From positions 9,023,501 to 9,087,500 of the forward strand of contig NC_092572.1 of the NCBI RefSeq assembly GCF_037975245.1: a stretch of DNA of 64,000 bases, read 5' to 3'. Under the pieces are notes generated by a model, which had not been told where the DNA came from, did no database searches, and worked only from the letters and a program-made list of their open reading frames with translations. Shown here in pieces: positions 14,882-26,110 of the stretch. The DNA comes from Apostichopus japonicus. Taxonomy: Eukaryota; Echinodermata; Holothuroidea; Aspidochirotida; Stichopodidae. Within the stretch, counting starts at the first letter, position 1. Every line of letters begins with the position of its first letter. The position numbers were made by a program, and so were the translations under genes.

Positions 14882-14889
14882 TAATATAA

Positions 14890-16020
14890 AGAACAAAGTG
14901 GTGGCGCTTATTATTCGTTCTTCCTCTGTGTTATTTCAAATGTTTCCGAATGTTTTCGTGTAAATATACAAAATTACTGTCGCAGTACATAACAATTAAC
15001 CACTCATATAATAACAAAATTGTATAACCACTGGTTAATCACTACTGTCGTATGAAAACTAACCACTAATGTAATAAACAAAAGCTAAATACTATACTAG
15101 TTGATTTTACTTATAATATTTGTGGCTTAAATGTTACATCACCTGTAAAAAGAGGTATGACATTATATTGGTTACAAAAACGATAAAACTTTATAGTGGT
15201 TTTAAAAATGATTACATTAGTGTTCAGTAATTTATATTGGTTAAGTTTCTAGTACATTGGTGGTTAACATAACATTTGTTCGCTTATGTTTGTTACATTA
15301 TTTTGTGGTAATTATAACATAAATGTTTGATAATGATTACGTTAGTTGGGGATAGAGAAATTTACACCGAGCTAATCAGCCTCAAGTTTTTAAAATATTT
15401 TAAAATATTAAAATATTAATTTTTTCTTTATCATTCGTATATCTTGTGTCTTTACAACACTATGGACACGTATCACGTGACGTCATTTCATCAGAAACGG
15501 ACTCAACCAAAAGTCATGTGTTTTATCAACCATATCCAATTTCCAAATATTTTCTCACGAAACCTACACTATACAACAGAAACTATAACCTTGTTTACCA
15601 TGAAAATTGTTGCAACATTACCGGCTACGCTATATATAGAATTACAGTTCCTTCTCCATGAGGAACTTAAAATGCATGTACTGCAACGTCTATAACCAAA
15701 TTTTCTTTTTAGAATCCATATGATGTGTCCTACCTTGTTGGGAGAATCCCACCTAAAATATTGGGAGAATCCCACCTAAAACGGCAGTATTAAAGTAAAA
15801 CGATTAACATTTAATAACCCCCGAATCAGCAATTTTGAGACAATACATTGCATCAATGGGAAGTCATTTACGAAGATAAATAATAGGTCACATCCGGGAT
15901 ATGTGAAGACGGGTCTCATAACTGGTATCAGAACGAAAGGTTCGGAAATTCTTAATTTGAACCCGTCGGTGTGCATTCAAAAATGATTGTGTGTTAAAGG
16001 TCACATTCTAATATAAATAA
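14890..16020. other. Intergenic; ACCACT/TGGTTA-rich inverted tokens
   Basis: TTAACCACT and CTAACCACTAATGTAATAA near 15000-15080 are loosely mirrored by TTACATTATTTTGTGGT and ATTGGTGGTTAA near 15255-15310, a possible old foldback element. A 22-bp direct duplication, TTGGGAGAATCCCACCTAAA, lies at 15738-15780. Confidence 0.4.
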
Positions 16021-16024
16021 TTAT

Positions 16025-16150
16025 ATATAATTGAAATTGTAGTGAGTTGGAAAATCCAGAACAGTGAAAAAAATTCCAGCCTCCACCGGGATTCGAACCC
16101 GCTTTATATGCGGACACAAAAATTAATCAGGCTACAAGGTTTGTAAGCTA
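16025..16150 (-). repeat. tRNA-derived SINE, copy C (partial)
   Basis: The reverse complement carries GGGTTCGAATCCCGGTGG, then GGCTGGAA, the poly-T, CACTGTTCTGGATTTTCC and AACTCACTACAATTTCAAT, as in copies A and B. The A-box side is degraded and the leader is lost. Confidence 0.7.
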
Positions 16151-17738
16151 CGAACACGTGACTATACAGGGAGCATTAAACCTATATACACGACCATTCC
16201 AACCTTTTGATAGCTGTAATAACTGAACAAGGTTTAGTGAGAACCATAAAAACATGATATTAATGTCTATAACGAGTCCTTTCTATAATGTTTGATATTT
16301 ATCAGCTGAGTGATTAAACATTTTTCTTTCATATATGTTTATCTAGTAAATTATTTATCAATGAATTATGTATTTAAGAAATACTGTATATAATAAACCT
16401 GTATATGTTATGCGACATTTGATATACCTTCTTGTCAAATACACGTATTTTTTTTACGTATCCACATTCTAAAACAAAAAGTAAAACACATGTTAAGAGA
16501 GAGAGGAGGGGTGGGGGAGAGGGTCGAGAGTGCCGAGAGTGTCGAGATAGAGAATGACTGAGAGAATAGAGAGAGAGAGGGGGGAGAGGGAGATGGAGAG
16601 AGAAAACGCTGTAAAAAATATACAAAACACACTTTTCTGAGCATAAATGCAATGTATTTTATTCTCCCTTCTATTCTGTTATCGTGGCTGTTATTCTAAA
16701 GTTGTGCGATATTATTAGTTACTACAATGTTTGACAAGAACCAACTCAGAGCAAGAATGGTGCATTAAATTAACTAAAAATTTTTTAAAAAAACGTGTAT
16801 TTACAACTATAATTTTATCTATGTTCAACATTGTTTAAATAACAAACGATATTTACATGGTCTTTAAGACCCCACCCCACCCTACCTCCACCCCTGCCGT
16901 TAAGTTCCCCTTAGTTCTAAATAATCCATATTAAATGAGTGTCTTCTTTCATATCATTCCATTTCTTTTTATTTCTTGTCTTTTTTAGAACAAATTGATT
17001 TTGTCCATAAAAACTTGCAATAGTCCAAAAATACCATGTAATATTTAAAGTAAAAATTGATGTTTAAGAGTTAACTGTTGTTTTCCGCGCCCAAAAAAGT
17101 TCTATCAAAATATATATGAAAAAATAGCAATACAAGTAAGTAAAACCTTCCCCAAATTATTTGTAAAGGAATGTATTTGTAAAAGAAAGAGATCTGTTCT
17201 CAATACCCGAATTCATGAAACATGAAAGACATTAGTAGAACGATAATTCAAACTTATCCTTTATAATTTTACATGAAACCTTAACATTGAGCGGTACTAC
17301 AAAGTGTAATTGGAAACTTAATGTGATATAACTCGAGTAATCTTACGCCGTTGCTACGACTAACTATTCTTAATTTAGACTTGATCAAGTCTCCGACGGC
17401 TGTTCGTCTACAATTATCCAGCGATTCGCCAAAAAAAAGCGGAGTTATCGTTTTATAATTAAATCCAGAAACTTTGCGGTCCGATTTGAAACAGTATTGA
17501 GTATCCAATCACCACGCCTGATGAGAGTGGTGGGGGGGTGGGGAGCGATTGGCTGAGGTGACATTGGGATGATGAATCATTAATTTTTATTTTCATAAAT
17601 GTGCTTTAGGAAAATTGAAGACTGCTGAAGAATGTTTCTACGGCTTTCCTGAGCGATCTATCTGGCTGTTTTTGGCGTTATCGTGTCGTGTCCTTTGGAG
17701 GAAGGTAGACGACAGATGAGAGGGCGCAGATAGTGGGG
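16151..17738. other. No gene seen
   Basis: It contains the GA tract at 16495 and AT-rich DNA. A 75-codon minus-strand frame at 17281-17508 is open but unrecognised and lacks splice support. Confidence 0.5.
16495..16610. repeat. GA-rich purine tract
   Basis: Imperfect GAGAGA/GTCGAGAGTG repeats. Opposite-strand frames here are Ser/Leu/Pro-rich artefacts. Confidence 0.85.
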
Positions 17739-17948
17739 CAGGTACGTAGCCAGGCCTGGTCACACTGGGGAGTCGATGCCCAACCTGTGCAGAATCCCCC
17801 CCCCACCCCTCTACACACACACACACACACACATTCACACCATCATGTGTACGAAAATTTCAATTTCCAGGACACGAGTAGTTTTTCCTTAAAGTCGGTG
17901 TCACTCCTCAAATTGCTAATACCCTTCCAACTCGTGGCTACGGGCCTG
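17739..17948. mobile_element. Degenerate hAT-like MITE with CA microsatellite inside
   Basis: The left end CAGGTACGTAGCCAGG and the inverted right end (CAGGCCCGTAGCCACG) share CAGG..CGTAGCCA. The interior has poly-C and (CA)n at about 17815-17832. No clean target duplication is seen. Confidence 0.5.
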
Positions 17949-18173
17949 TTTAGAAGGAGGACTAACAGTATCTTGGAATCATTTTTGGCAAATTAGTGTC
18001 AAGGATGAAATAGGACGATTTTTATAACGTCTATACCTCCTCTGAACACTTCAAGCAGTCTCTGTCCTGGTTAAATGCAGTATAGGAGGATGGCCGGTAA
18101 CCTCTTCGGTGATGTCTGATGTAGACCACTGTATAACGTAAATAACAGTTATGATGACGTTGACGTTTTTCCA

Positions 18174-18251
18174 TCACGTGCCAATCGTTGGTGGTTCCGA
18201 CGTCTGAACCTCCGAAATCAGAGCGTAATATGTGATCCCAAGACCTCCAAT
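18174..18251 (-). CDS. GRL exon 4 (terminal, TM7)
   Basis: The acceptor cgtttccattcacag is followed by 25 codons (IGGLGITYYALISEVQ... TIGT) and TGA at 18176-18174. ITYYALISEVQ is the last membrane segment with a relaxed TY...Q ending. The same frame stays open for 38 more codons after the TGA and encodes another hydrophobic run. Confidence 0.8.
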   Translation of the reverse strand: MGGLGITYYALISEVQTSEPPTIGT

Positions 18252-21200
18252 CTGTGAATGGAAACGATATAAATTGAGAATTATTAAACAATTTTATGAT
18301 TTTATAACTCAATCGATCAATTAGTGTTTTTCTTTCTCGTTTCTCTTTGCTTTACCGTGTGTTGACACTTGGCTGAAGAGGGGTGAGTGAGTAGGGGGTG
18401 TGGGGGGGGGGTGTACAGTTAGATTGATGGTATACTGTTAAATCAAATATGGGCTTAAATTTATCCTTCCTTTTTATTTACTTTTAATCTTATAGACACG
18501 TTTAAGATTGTACTTACAGTTAAAATAAACGGTTTAGTGAGAACCACTAAATCATATATGGAGAATCCCACAGGCTCATTAGATAGCCGAGCAAGAAATG
18601 TTTGCATCTATGTGGAGAGAGAGAGAGAGGTGGAGAGGCGGAGAGAGAAATGAAAAGAAAAATTTAAAGTGAAAGTATTCTGTCAATGAAATTAAAAATG
18701 GGCGCGATTTACGGTTACAATTCATGGTGTGTGCCAACGTATTATCAGGGAGTTGTTATGGAACAACTCCCTGGTATTATTTCGATCACTCAAGCCACGT
18801 TTAAGAGGCTTGTAAGTAATGAGTAAAAGGTTAGTACACGTGGAGTACACGTGGAGTACAGGTGGAGTACAGCTGGAGTACAGCTGGAGTACACGTGGAG
18901 TACACGTGGAGAACACGCAAGTATACACGTGATTACACGAATATTTCGCTTGGTTTGAGTGCGAATACAAGCCTCTAAAGGCGAGTACTTAATTTTGCAC
19001 CAACATATAGATCTACAGTAAACTGTACACTGAATTTCCAGCATTCCGACGAGTACAAGTAACGCGTATGTGTAAAGTCGAGTACTAATCGACGACAGCC
19101 TTAAGGAAGAGTACCTCGGGTACGCAACTCTGCTAGACCACGGGTACAAGTATGTACGAGTATATGGACTCTCTCTGTGACGTAATATCCACACATCATT
19201 CGTTACCATTTGATCAAGCGAAGAAAATTTACCTCGCGTGATTAAAACTACTTCCTTTAACCTTATTAATTTACGAGTTATAGTGACCGTTTAATTCAAC
19301 GCAACGGACAAAAAATAATCAATAGTGTTTAGTATCATCCATTAAGAAGTGTCCCCCACCCCCTTCCCCGTATCCCTCCAGCAAAAAATAACGACAGTTT
19401 AACCAATTAAATTGCTAACAATTTATCGGCTTGTCAAAATTGTCTGCAATCTGTATTTTGTTGTCGGCCAAAACTGGACTCAACGTTGGATGGACAGATA
19501 CGTACTCAGTGTAAGGTAAAATATATGTCTACCACAATGAAAACAAAAGGAGCTTTTACGAAAAAAATTCAACATATTTTAAATGAGATTATATCACAAA
19601 CAAAAAATGTTATGAATATGGTGCAAATTGGCTAGGTGTCCTTAGTATTTTACGTCATACTTACGTAGTGTAGCAAAGTTCTAATGCTGAGTTTTATTTA
19701 TAGCTTTCGTTTTAAATATATATATATATATATACACATGCTATAATATACGCTTAAATTTTGTAACCCTTTAACAACCATTTACCTATCTGAAGTAGCT
19801 TGCAAACTTTATTTACCTGGAGAAGTTGGTCCATTGTCACATTCTTCAAGTCAATCTTAAAGATATGCTCTCGCGGATCATGAGCCTGTTATAAGGAAAT
19901 ACAAACAAATACAAAAGCTGATACATAACCGACATAAACAACAAAAATGCAGCATAAACATGAAACAAATATATAAAAAAAAAAACATATTCAGATATAT
20001 TTTAGAAATGAATATAATTCCTTTTGAAATCTCATAATTTGAGCATGCTTGTACATTATGACGTGTGATGTTACAATCACGAAGGGATTGTTTACAATTT
20101 TCGTACTTGACAATGTCGAGGGCGGTATTTCACTAAAGACAATCCAGAGCCGAATATTGAGGTAGGCGACAAGACGGGGGTACCGGAAGCTATGTTTGCA
20201 ACAACAAACAGAATAACATCAGATGTCAACTTCTAGCACAAACCACTATATAAAGTAGCTTACATTTTGTGGAAATCACCTTCCCGTCCATCGCCACTCC
20301 ACCCACCCCAACCCCACCCTTCGTGTAGTTCAATTGGCTTCACTTTCTATATTGATGAAGCATCTTCAATGCAGCCAAATACCTTTTCCACGACAATTGG
20401 TAACGCCTGTTATGACTAAATATAACAGCTCTATGCAATTTAATGCAGTTTCAACACGAAAAAATGCCCTGGTTTGACCTGTACGATTTCAATTATGGTT
20501 TGCACATGCGCTGTTTGCAAAAAGTTAAGCCAAGTATATTTAAGTGCTGCTTGTGACATATATCAATGGTATGACAATAACTCGTTATGGGTTTTAATTG
20601 GCAAAGCTTCATGTACTGGCCATCACACGCTGGGAGTAATACCATTACAAAAAATTTCATTATCCGAACGCCCGAGAAACATGTGTACTATTTGATTAGT
20701 GTATAAACGGTAGAAGATGTATACATGCGATGTACAAACAGTGCATGTTATTAGGATGTAACCGGTCATTCAAGGTTAATTTGTTTCTGGTTTAAACGTA
20801 CTAAAATACTTCCTCTTCATTAGCGTTTAAGGTGATCGATCAGATGCTTGGCCTTAGCTGTTGTAATTGATTACGACGCCAGTGTATCGAAGGTTGCCAG
20901 GAAGGAGGTATGTAAGCATTTAATTACGTAATTGTCAAATGAAGTTGACGTTGTCTTAGAAAGTACAACACCTTGGCTCTTTAATGAGACAATTAACTCA
21001 GTTAGGATCTTTAAACCAATAAGAGAGGAGGGGGTGGGGGGGGGGGTTATTCTCCGTTTCGGGAGATTTTCTAATTTAAATGTTATTTGGAGGGGGCAGG
21101 GGGAGGTTGTCATTTTATAAATCTTGGATGTCACACTGCAGGGGCGTATCCAGGATTTTCCACTAGGGGGGGGGGGGGCGTCAGGCATGAATGATCGCCG

Positions 21201-23720
21201 TCCTGGGGGATGGGTCTAAGGGGAGGGGTGGACAATTTTTGCTTTCGAAGAAGGGCTGAAATGCAAAATGGTGCCATATGTGATCCATTTTTCGACCTTA
21301 ATAATAAGCAACATTTCCAGTAAAAATGGACACAAAATGCACAATTTAGTATGGCTGGCATGTCACTTAGTGTTTATAGTGATAATACAAACACAATTAC
21401 CATCTATGTTTCTAAAACTATTATGCCGCCGAACTTCGCCAGAACCTTTTTTTGGCAAACAAAAAATAAAGCATACGGGAGGGGGGGGGGGGTTGAGCGA
21501 TCACCGACATCTCACATAAAGGTCGTCATCAATTTTTTTTTTTTTTTGCTAAACTTTTTTTTTTTTGGTGACGGCTAATAGGGGGGGCGCGCGCCTGTTG
21601 CGCCCCCCTGGATACGCCCCTGCACTGCCATTTGCTTTCACCTTTCAATTTCTGACTTGGTTGTGAATGTTATGTTTCTTTCTTTCATTTTATTTCATAT
21701 TTTCAAATTACAATGTTAAAGTACTACGGACTTGTTTAAGTCTCCAATCTTTGGTGTGAAGGAACATTAAGCCTTTGAGATCTCTCAAGTAGGGAAAAAA
21801 TATTCTTAGTTGTTCGTCACAGTTATTTCTATTACATAGATCAATGATACTGGTATAAGGTCTGTTTTCTATTTGTGCAACCTGAGGAGCAGATCCAGTA
21901 ATTTATATAGACTGGGGTAGGGCACTGTCCATGTTATAGGGGGTAAGTGGTCCTCCTCTCCCTCCCCGCCCCCTCATCTCTAAAAAAAACATTTCATTCA
22001 TCAAATGATGCATTCCGGGGCAAACATCGACAAACAAATATGTGTGATTCCATCGAATTTTGATCAGATTAAGCCGGAATGACAGCTTAGATTAGTACTC
22101 CTAAAGATCCTTACACACAGCCGTTACTATTAAGCAAATGGAATTTCCCTCACTTCGCGCATGCGTGCATTAATGTGTCTGCTATATAATTCCAGTACAT
22201 GGATGATGTGCTATTACAAATTGCAACTATCATTTTTCGTTGATGCACTATACATCAATGAAAGCTGTGTTCGTACGTTTAAGGCTGTTTAGATTAAAAT
22301 TTTGCACTGGCAAAAAAGGTGATTATAATGATGTGAAATTTAAACATAGCTTACAACGGGTTTCTATCAGTAAATGTATGTAAAACACAGTATCCGGGCT
22401 TAGGGAACACATGAAGTTTTACCCAATGCCACCATACTTAGTATTATACCTACTTACCTTCGAACTAACGAGGGCCGCTATCCACGAGACCACACAGATA
22501 TTCACAAATATAGAGATGAGCCAGACAATATACATGAAATATGCAGAGTAGTGCCCTGAAATGGAGTTACTGAATAGTAGATTATATAACAGGAAGCAGG
22601 CTAATGGTACCATGGTTCCATAAGCGATCAGGTTAAGATACGTGAATAGGCTGTCGTTGCAGAGACGCACCGCGTAACAGAGGTCTTCGTGGTCGTGGCG
22701 AAGATCTTCAAAGTTTTCCGGAAATACTTTGCGTGCTCGCGCTTTTGTGATGGCGCGCGCAAAGCGAGCGTCAAAATTTTCAAATTGACGAATAAAGCAA
22801 ATGCAAACGGTGACGAAGAGGAAGATGGTATAGATCCAACTGGCGAAGCAGAAGATGTTGCTTACGATCACGTATAAGTGCAGCGCTATATCCCGTGAGA
22901 AGGGAGCCACGAAAATATCCGAAGAATTACGAATGCTCTCTATCGGTCCAAAGACACCGAACGTCTGGTTCAAAATATGGCTTGTGATATAGATAATGCC
23001 AACGATGGCAAAAATCCGACACCAGCGACGCAGCCAATTCAGGTTAATTCGATTATAGTGGTCCGACTGAATTGCAACTTCCCAATGATGAAAGAATTGG
23101 CACATGCTACTCTTTCGAGTTATTGCCAAAAATATAGCTGTGTGGTTCAGGGCACACTGTAACAGGAATGTAACATAAATCATTTTGAAGTAGAGTCGGT
23201 CCGGGTCCAACACAGCGCCGACAAAGAATGACGGCACAAAGCGTAGAAAATTTAACCAGAGCACAATCATAACGATGACGCCATATAGTTTGCCGTTGAC
23301 GATCTTCCTGAATAGACCTCGTTTCGTAACCTTCGACCCATGTGGATCGATGACGTTGGAGTGCCACAAACCGAACACTCGCATAGCGTTCAGTAGTGGT
23401 GACATACCGTGGTAGAAAGTCAAATTCAAATCATCGCGATATCTGACCGAAAACGGTAAATCGTATAAATCGTCATTTTCATCCATGATGTAGTCATTGG
23501 ACATCTTCGAAGACATTTCAAACGATACATCGGATGGTCGTTTGTCCATGCCATTAGAAATGGTGACCACCGCGTCGTTGACGATTCCATTACCATTAGA
23601 GTTATTGATCGGAGGAAGGTTTTTCGGTTTGGTTATACCGCGTGATTCAATCGTCTCCTCGGTTCCAAGGTTTCCGATTAACGGTCCGACGCTATTTGAT
23701 CGTGACATTGTTAAAATCAT
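18174..23720 (-). CDS. Gustatory-receptor-like (GRL) seven-transmembrane protein, four coding exons
   Basis: Minus-strand exons 23720-22458, 19885-19817, 18607-18518 and 18251-18174 join in frame to 499 aa. All three introns are phase 0 with GT-AG ends. A long hydrophilic N-terminus (1-140) precedes hydrophobic segments near 145-170, 178-200, 233-255, 278-310, 360-384, 392-418 and 470-492, fitting the seven-pass inverted topology of the insect Gr/animal GRL superfamily. The family's C-terminal pattern is present: exon 2 AHDPREHIFKID; exon 3 LSNEPVGFSIYDLVVLTK; exon 4 IGGLGITYYALISEVQ, a relaxed TYhhhhhQF-type ending. An NSS sequon at 265 falls in a predicted extracellular loop. In-frame TGA sits immediately 5' of the ATG; a second Met lies 4 codons in. 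The ligand cannot be told; chemo- or light sensing is known for relatives. Confidence 0.87.
18518..18607 (-). CDS. GRL exon 3 (90 nt), conserved pre-TM7 block
   Basis: The acceptor tract is a CT-repeat polypyrimidine run ending ccacatag, and the donor is TTAACT|GTAAGT. The 30 codons begin MQTFLARLSNEPVGF and end VVLTKPFILT. This block corresponds to the Gr/GRL region just before the last membrane segment (F..QL....GF.a.glf.l.k...lt). The GA microsatellite at 18613-18640 supplies the polypyrimidine tract on this strand. Confidence 0.85.
18746..18773. repeat. 28-nt palindrome, CAGGGAGTTGTT arms
   Basis: Arms CAGGGAGTTGTT / AACAACTCCCTG flank the 4-nt loop ATGG. The same arm recurs at 59806. 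It lies in GRL intron 2. Confidence 0.85.
18833..19170. repeat. 12-bp GTACACGTGGA tandem array and GAGTAC-rich tract
   Basis: About seven units of GTACACGTGGA / GTACAGCTGGA run from 18833 to 18915. They are followed by scattered GAGTAC words and CGAGTACTTAATTTTG (about 18981-18997), which recurs near 41033. Confidence 0.75.
19817..19885 (-). CDS. GRL exon 2 (69 nt)
   Basis: The acceptor ttccttataacag precedes GCTCATGATCC and the donor CTCCAG|GTAAAT follows. The 23 codons read AHDPREHIFKID then LKNVTMDQLLQ. This matches the intracellular loop after transmembrane segment 6 in Gr/GRL proteins. Length is a multiple of three and both flanking introns are phase 0. Confidence 0.83.
19886..22457 (-). 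other. GRL intron 1
   Basis: This GT-AG, phase-0 intron is about 2.57 kb. It contains the hAT-like MITE at 21139-21622 and several poly-G/poly-T runs. No additional exon is needed: exons 1 and 2 join in frame and fit the family. Confidence 0.75.
21139..21622. mobile_element. Non-autonomous DNA transposon with CAGGGGCGTATCCAGG terminal inverted repeats
   Basis: The left end CAGGGGCGTATCCAGG and right end CCTGGATACGCCCCTG are exact 16-bp inverted repeats. A CACTG repeat flanks both sides (21134-21138 and 21623-21627), a possible 5-bp target duplication. Both ends adjoin poly-G or poly-C. There is no transposase. The CAGGGGCG end and poly-G neighbours link it to the element at 42683-42995. It sits inside GRL intron 1. 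Confidence 0.8.
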
Positions 23721-23740
23721 TCAACAAGAGCGTTGATTTC
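22458..23740 (-). CDS. GRL exon 1: short 5' UTR, N-terminus and transmembrane segments 1-6
   Basis: An acceptor (tttctttttcttcag) ends at 23741, so a 5' UTR intron lies upstream. The exon holds 20 nt of leader ending in an in-frame TGA, then the ATG at 23720 and 421 codons. It ends TCG AAG|GTAAGT, a strong donor at 22457. Reading on past the donor gives only 12 more codons (VSRYNTKYGGIG) before a stop, which I treat as intron. Confidence 0.88.
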
Positions 23741-23875
23741 CTGAAGAAAAAGAAAAGAAACACAAATGGAATATTCTAAAGCTAAAAAAATTTGCGATTG
23801 GGTTTTGATCTAAGAGTATGGATTTTCACCCTTTTCGTATCAGTGTGACGTTGTCTTCCGCCCGGAAGATCCCTT

Positions 23876-23929
23876 TAACAATAATAATAATAATGATAAT
23901 AATAATATATAAAAAAAAATAATAAAAAA

Positions 23930-24015
<86 letters not shown>

Positions 24016-24165
24016 CGATAACGATAACGATAATGATAATAATAATTATAATAATAATAATAATTATAATAATAATAATAATTATAATAATAATAATAAT
24101 AATAAATAACATCAATATAGCGCCTAATTTTACTTAGTTTCAAAGCGCTTAACAAAGGAAAATAG
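23876..24165 (-). repeat. (ATT)n microsatellite seeded by a LINE/SINE 3' tail
   Basis: About 230 bp of imperfect ATA/ATT repeats. At the high-coordinate edge the minus strand reads AAGCGCTTTGAAAC...AGGCGCTATATTGATG before the ATT array, a common 3' tail of L2/CR1-type LINEs and their SINEs. Long poly-Tyr and poly-Ile frames here are artefacts of the repeat. Confidence 0.7.
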
Positions 24166-24919
24166 AAACAAAGCATACAAACACTAAGAATAAAAAAGAA
24201 ACGCTTTATGTTGTCTTTTGAAAATTTCAATGAGGGTGTGATCAACATAACTTCATATTAGGAAGAGCCTTTCAATTGAGGACACGGAAAAGCAAACTGT
24301 TTATCACCAAGTTCATAAACTGAAGCACAGTCTAGTTCAATTGCACTGGAACAGAAATTGTACGCCTTCAGATGGGTACTATATAGATTTGGAAGGGGAA
24401 AAGTTTGCATGGGGTGAAAATTGGGGGCGTAGTTCCAAAATGTTACCAATTTACAAACCATACCCACCTGTTTACACTCTGCTATTACACTTTCCCATGC
24501 ATCCAACTCATCTACGTATTGATATTTTGGAGGGTGCATTCTCCCACTTCACTGAGTTCACTCCTGTTCACCCCACCCGCTACCCATGCCCCCCCCCCCT
24601 CCATCCGCAAATGGCATATGAACCGATTTATTTCCGGATAATGTACACAATATAAACCCGAACGTGTAATATTTAGTACAGTGTGACGTATATACCTACT
24701 AAGTTCCATACAATACTCAATTCGCCTCGAGCAAATTCCGCGGAGACAGATCATGGTATAAAGTTATATTTTAACGGATGAAATCTTGGAATTTTTTAGT
24801 CATGGCCGATGGAAATTTAGAAAAATGAAATGAGCATTTGCTACGCGGGATACCAGGTGAACCACAGCAGGTGATGTATCGAACACCCGTCTCCTAAAAC
24901 AACCACACAGGTGTTATCC

Positions 24920-25022
24920 CGTTAGCATTGCATCGATTTTCACACGCAATATAATACCATGGAGCTATAAACAGAGCTCCATGATAATACTCTCTTGAGT
25001 TATAACGATTGGATGCAATAAA
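24920..25022. repeat. Imperfect foldback around ATGGAGCT/AGCTCCAT
   Basis: The inner hairpin ATGGAGCT...AGCTCCAT (about 24959-24983) is nested in an outer weak pair GCATTGCATCGAT / CGATTGGATGCAAT. Possible MITE relic. Confidence 0.4.
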
Positions 25023-26007
25023 TGGCTCTTGAAAATATCACGAATCGATCCGTCCATTAGAGATTGGAATTACTAAATGTAACGCCCGCAGCTTTTCGTT
25101 CTTTAGCCACTCTGCGAGCTGTCAAAAGGCCAAAAATGCCCCACAAGGTTCACGGGTTGCCAATGTTGACCAACCCTATACTCGTTGTGTTGGATATTGG
25201 GACTGTGCAATCGAGGGGGGGGGAGGGAGGGGTTGGGGGGGTTGTTAGATTGTTGGGGCGAAAATATCCCTGCATGGCCAACCCTCTTAAATGAAAGACT
25301 TTTATCGTCGTTTTGGATAACATTTTAGTGAAGACGAGAGAGTAGCGGTATATTGTTTCAAAGCAAAAGTGAAACTTTGTGGGTAGTGTAAATATGAGAA
25401 ATCTGAACTCAACTCAGCTAAATATTCAATCGAAAATATGTCAGATTGATAAGGTTAAATCATGAATTGAAACGAAACAGCTGTATTAATATGATAGTCC
25501 GGGAGAAAATGTTTTGAGAAGTTTTTGACTGATAAAAGAGACTTCTATGGATCCTATAGTGAAGTTAGCAATCTACAGTACTCCAATGTAGCGTTTTTGG
25601 AGATAACAAACATTAAAGTTGACACAGTTTTGTACTAATAGTGAAGCACGAGACAACCAGGTGTGACGTCATACCGTATATACACAGTGACCAATTTCAT
25701 ATGTTGTTTTCTTAGAAAAAAAAATTAAAAATCCAATTTTATGATTCAAACTTGGAATCATCATCTCAACATGAACACATTAACTTTATTTAAACCAAAC
25801 CCTGTATTGGACCTAGATCCAATTCAATGACAAAATGAAATTCAAGAAAAAGTGAATAAAGGCAGAAAATAACTTTGCTTGTATTTTCCCCATTTTCTCT
25901 TTTATACGTGTTTTACGTTGATTCTATTTGCCGTTAAACGTACGTAAGAGCCAACACATTAATAGCATAGCCAGGCTTAGGTATTTCAGAGAGGAAACGC
26001 AGAAGCG

Positions 26008-26110
26008 ATATATGAGAGAGAGGTGGGAGAGGTGGGAAAGGTGGGTGGAGAGGTGGAGAGAGGTGTGGAGAGAGGTGGAGAGAGAGGTGGAGAGAGGTGG
26101 AGGATCAGAG
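26008..26110. repeat. GAGAGGTGG minisatellite-like purine tract
   Basis: About ten imperfect copies of GAGAGGTGG. Apparent frames in both directions (ERW.. or STSLHTS..) are by-products. Confidence 0.85.

Larger units (their letters stand above)
18608..19816 (-). other. GRL intron 2
   Basis: This phase-0 intron of about 1.2 kb holds the 28-nt palindrome at 18746-18773, the 12-bp tandem array at 18833-18915 and the GAGTAC-rich stretch to about 19170. No other coding exon is visible. Confidence 0.75.

Noticed and set aside
17281..17508. 75-codon minus-strand frame as a gene
   Set aside because: No recognised similarity, splice context or partner exon.
18031..18312. 93-codon minus-strand frame over GRL exon 4
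   Set aside because: Different frame from the phase-0 exon that completes TM7; no family resemblance.
18790..19209. 139-codon minus-strand frame
   Set aside because: Runs through the 12-bp tandem array and GAGTAC tract within the GRL intron.
22419..22457. Readthrough C-terminus VSRYNTKYGGIG for the GRL protein
   Set aside because: It lies beyond a consensus GTAAGT donor and would drop TM7; downstream exons complete the family signature.
23826..24248. 140-codon poly-Tyr/poly-Ile minus-strand frame
   Set aside because: Product of the ATT microsatellite.
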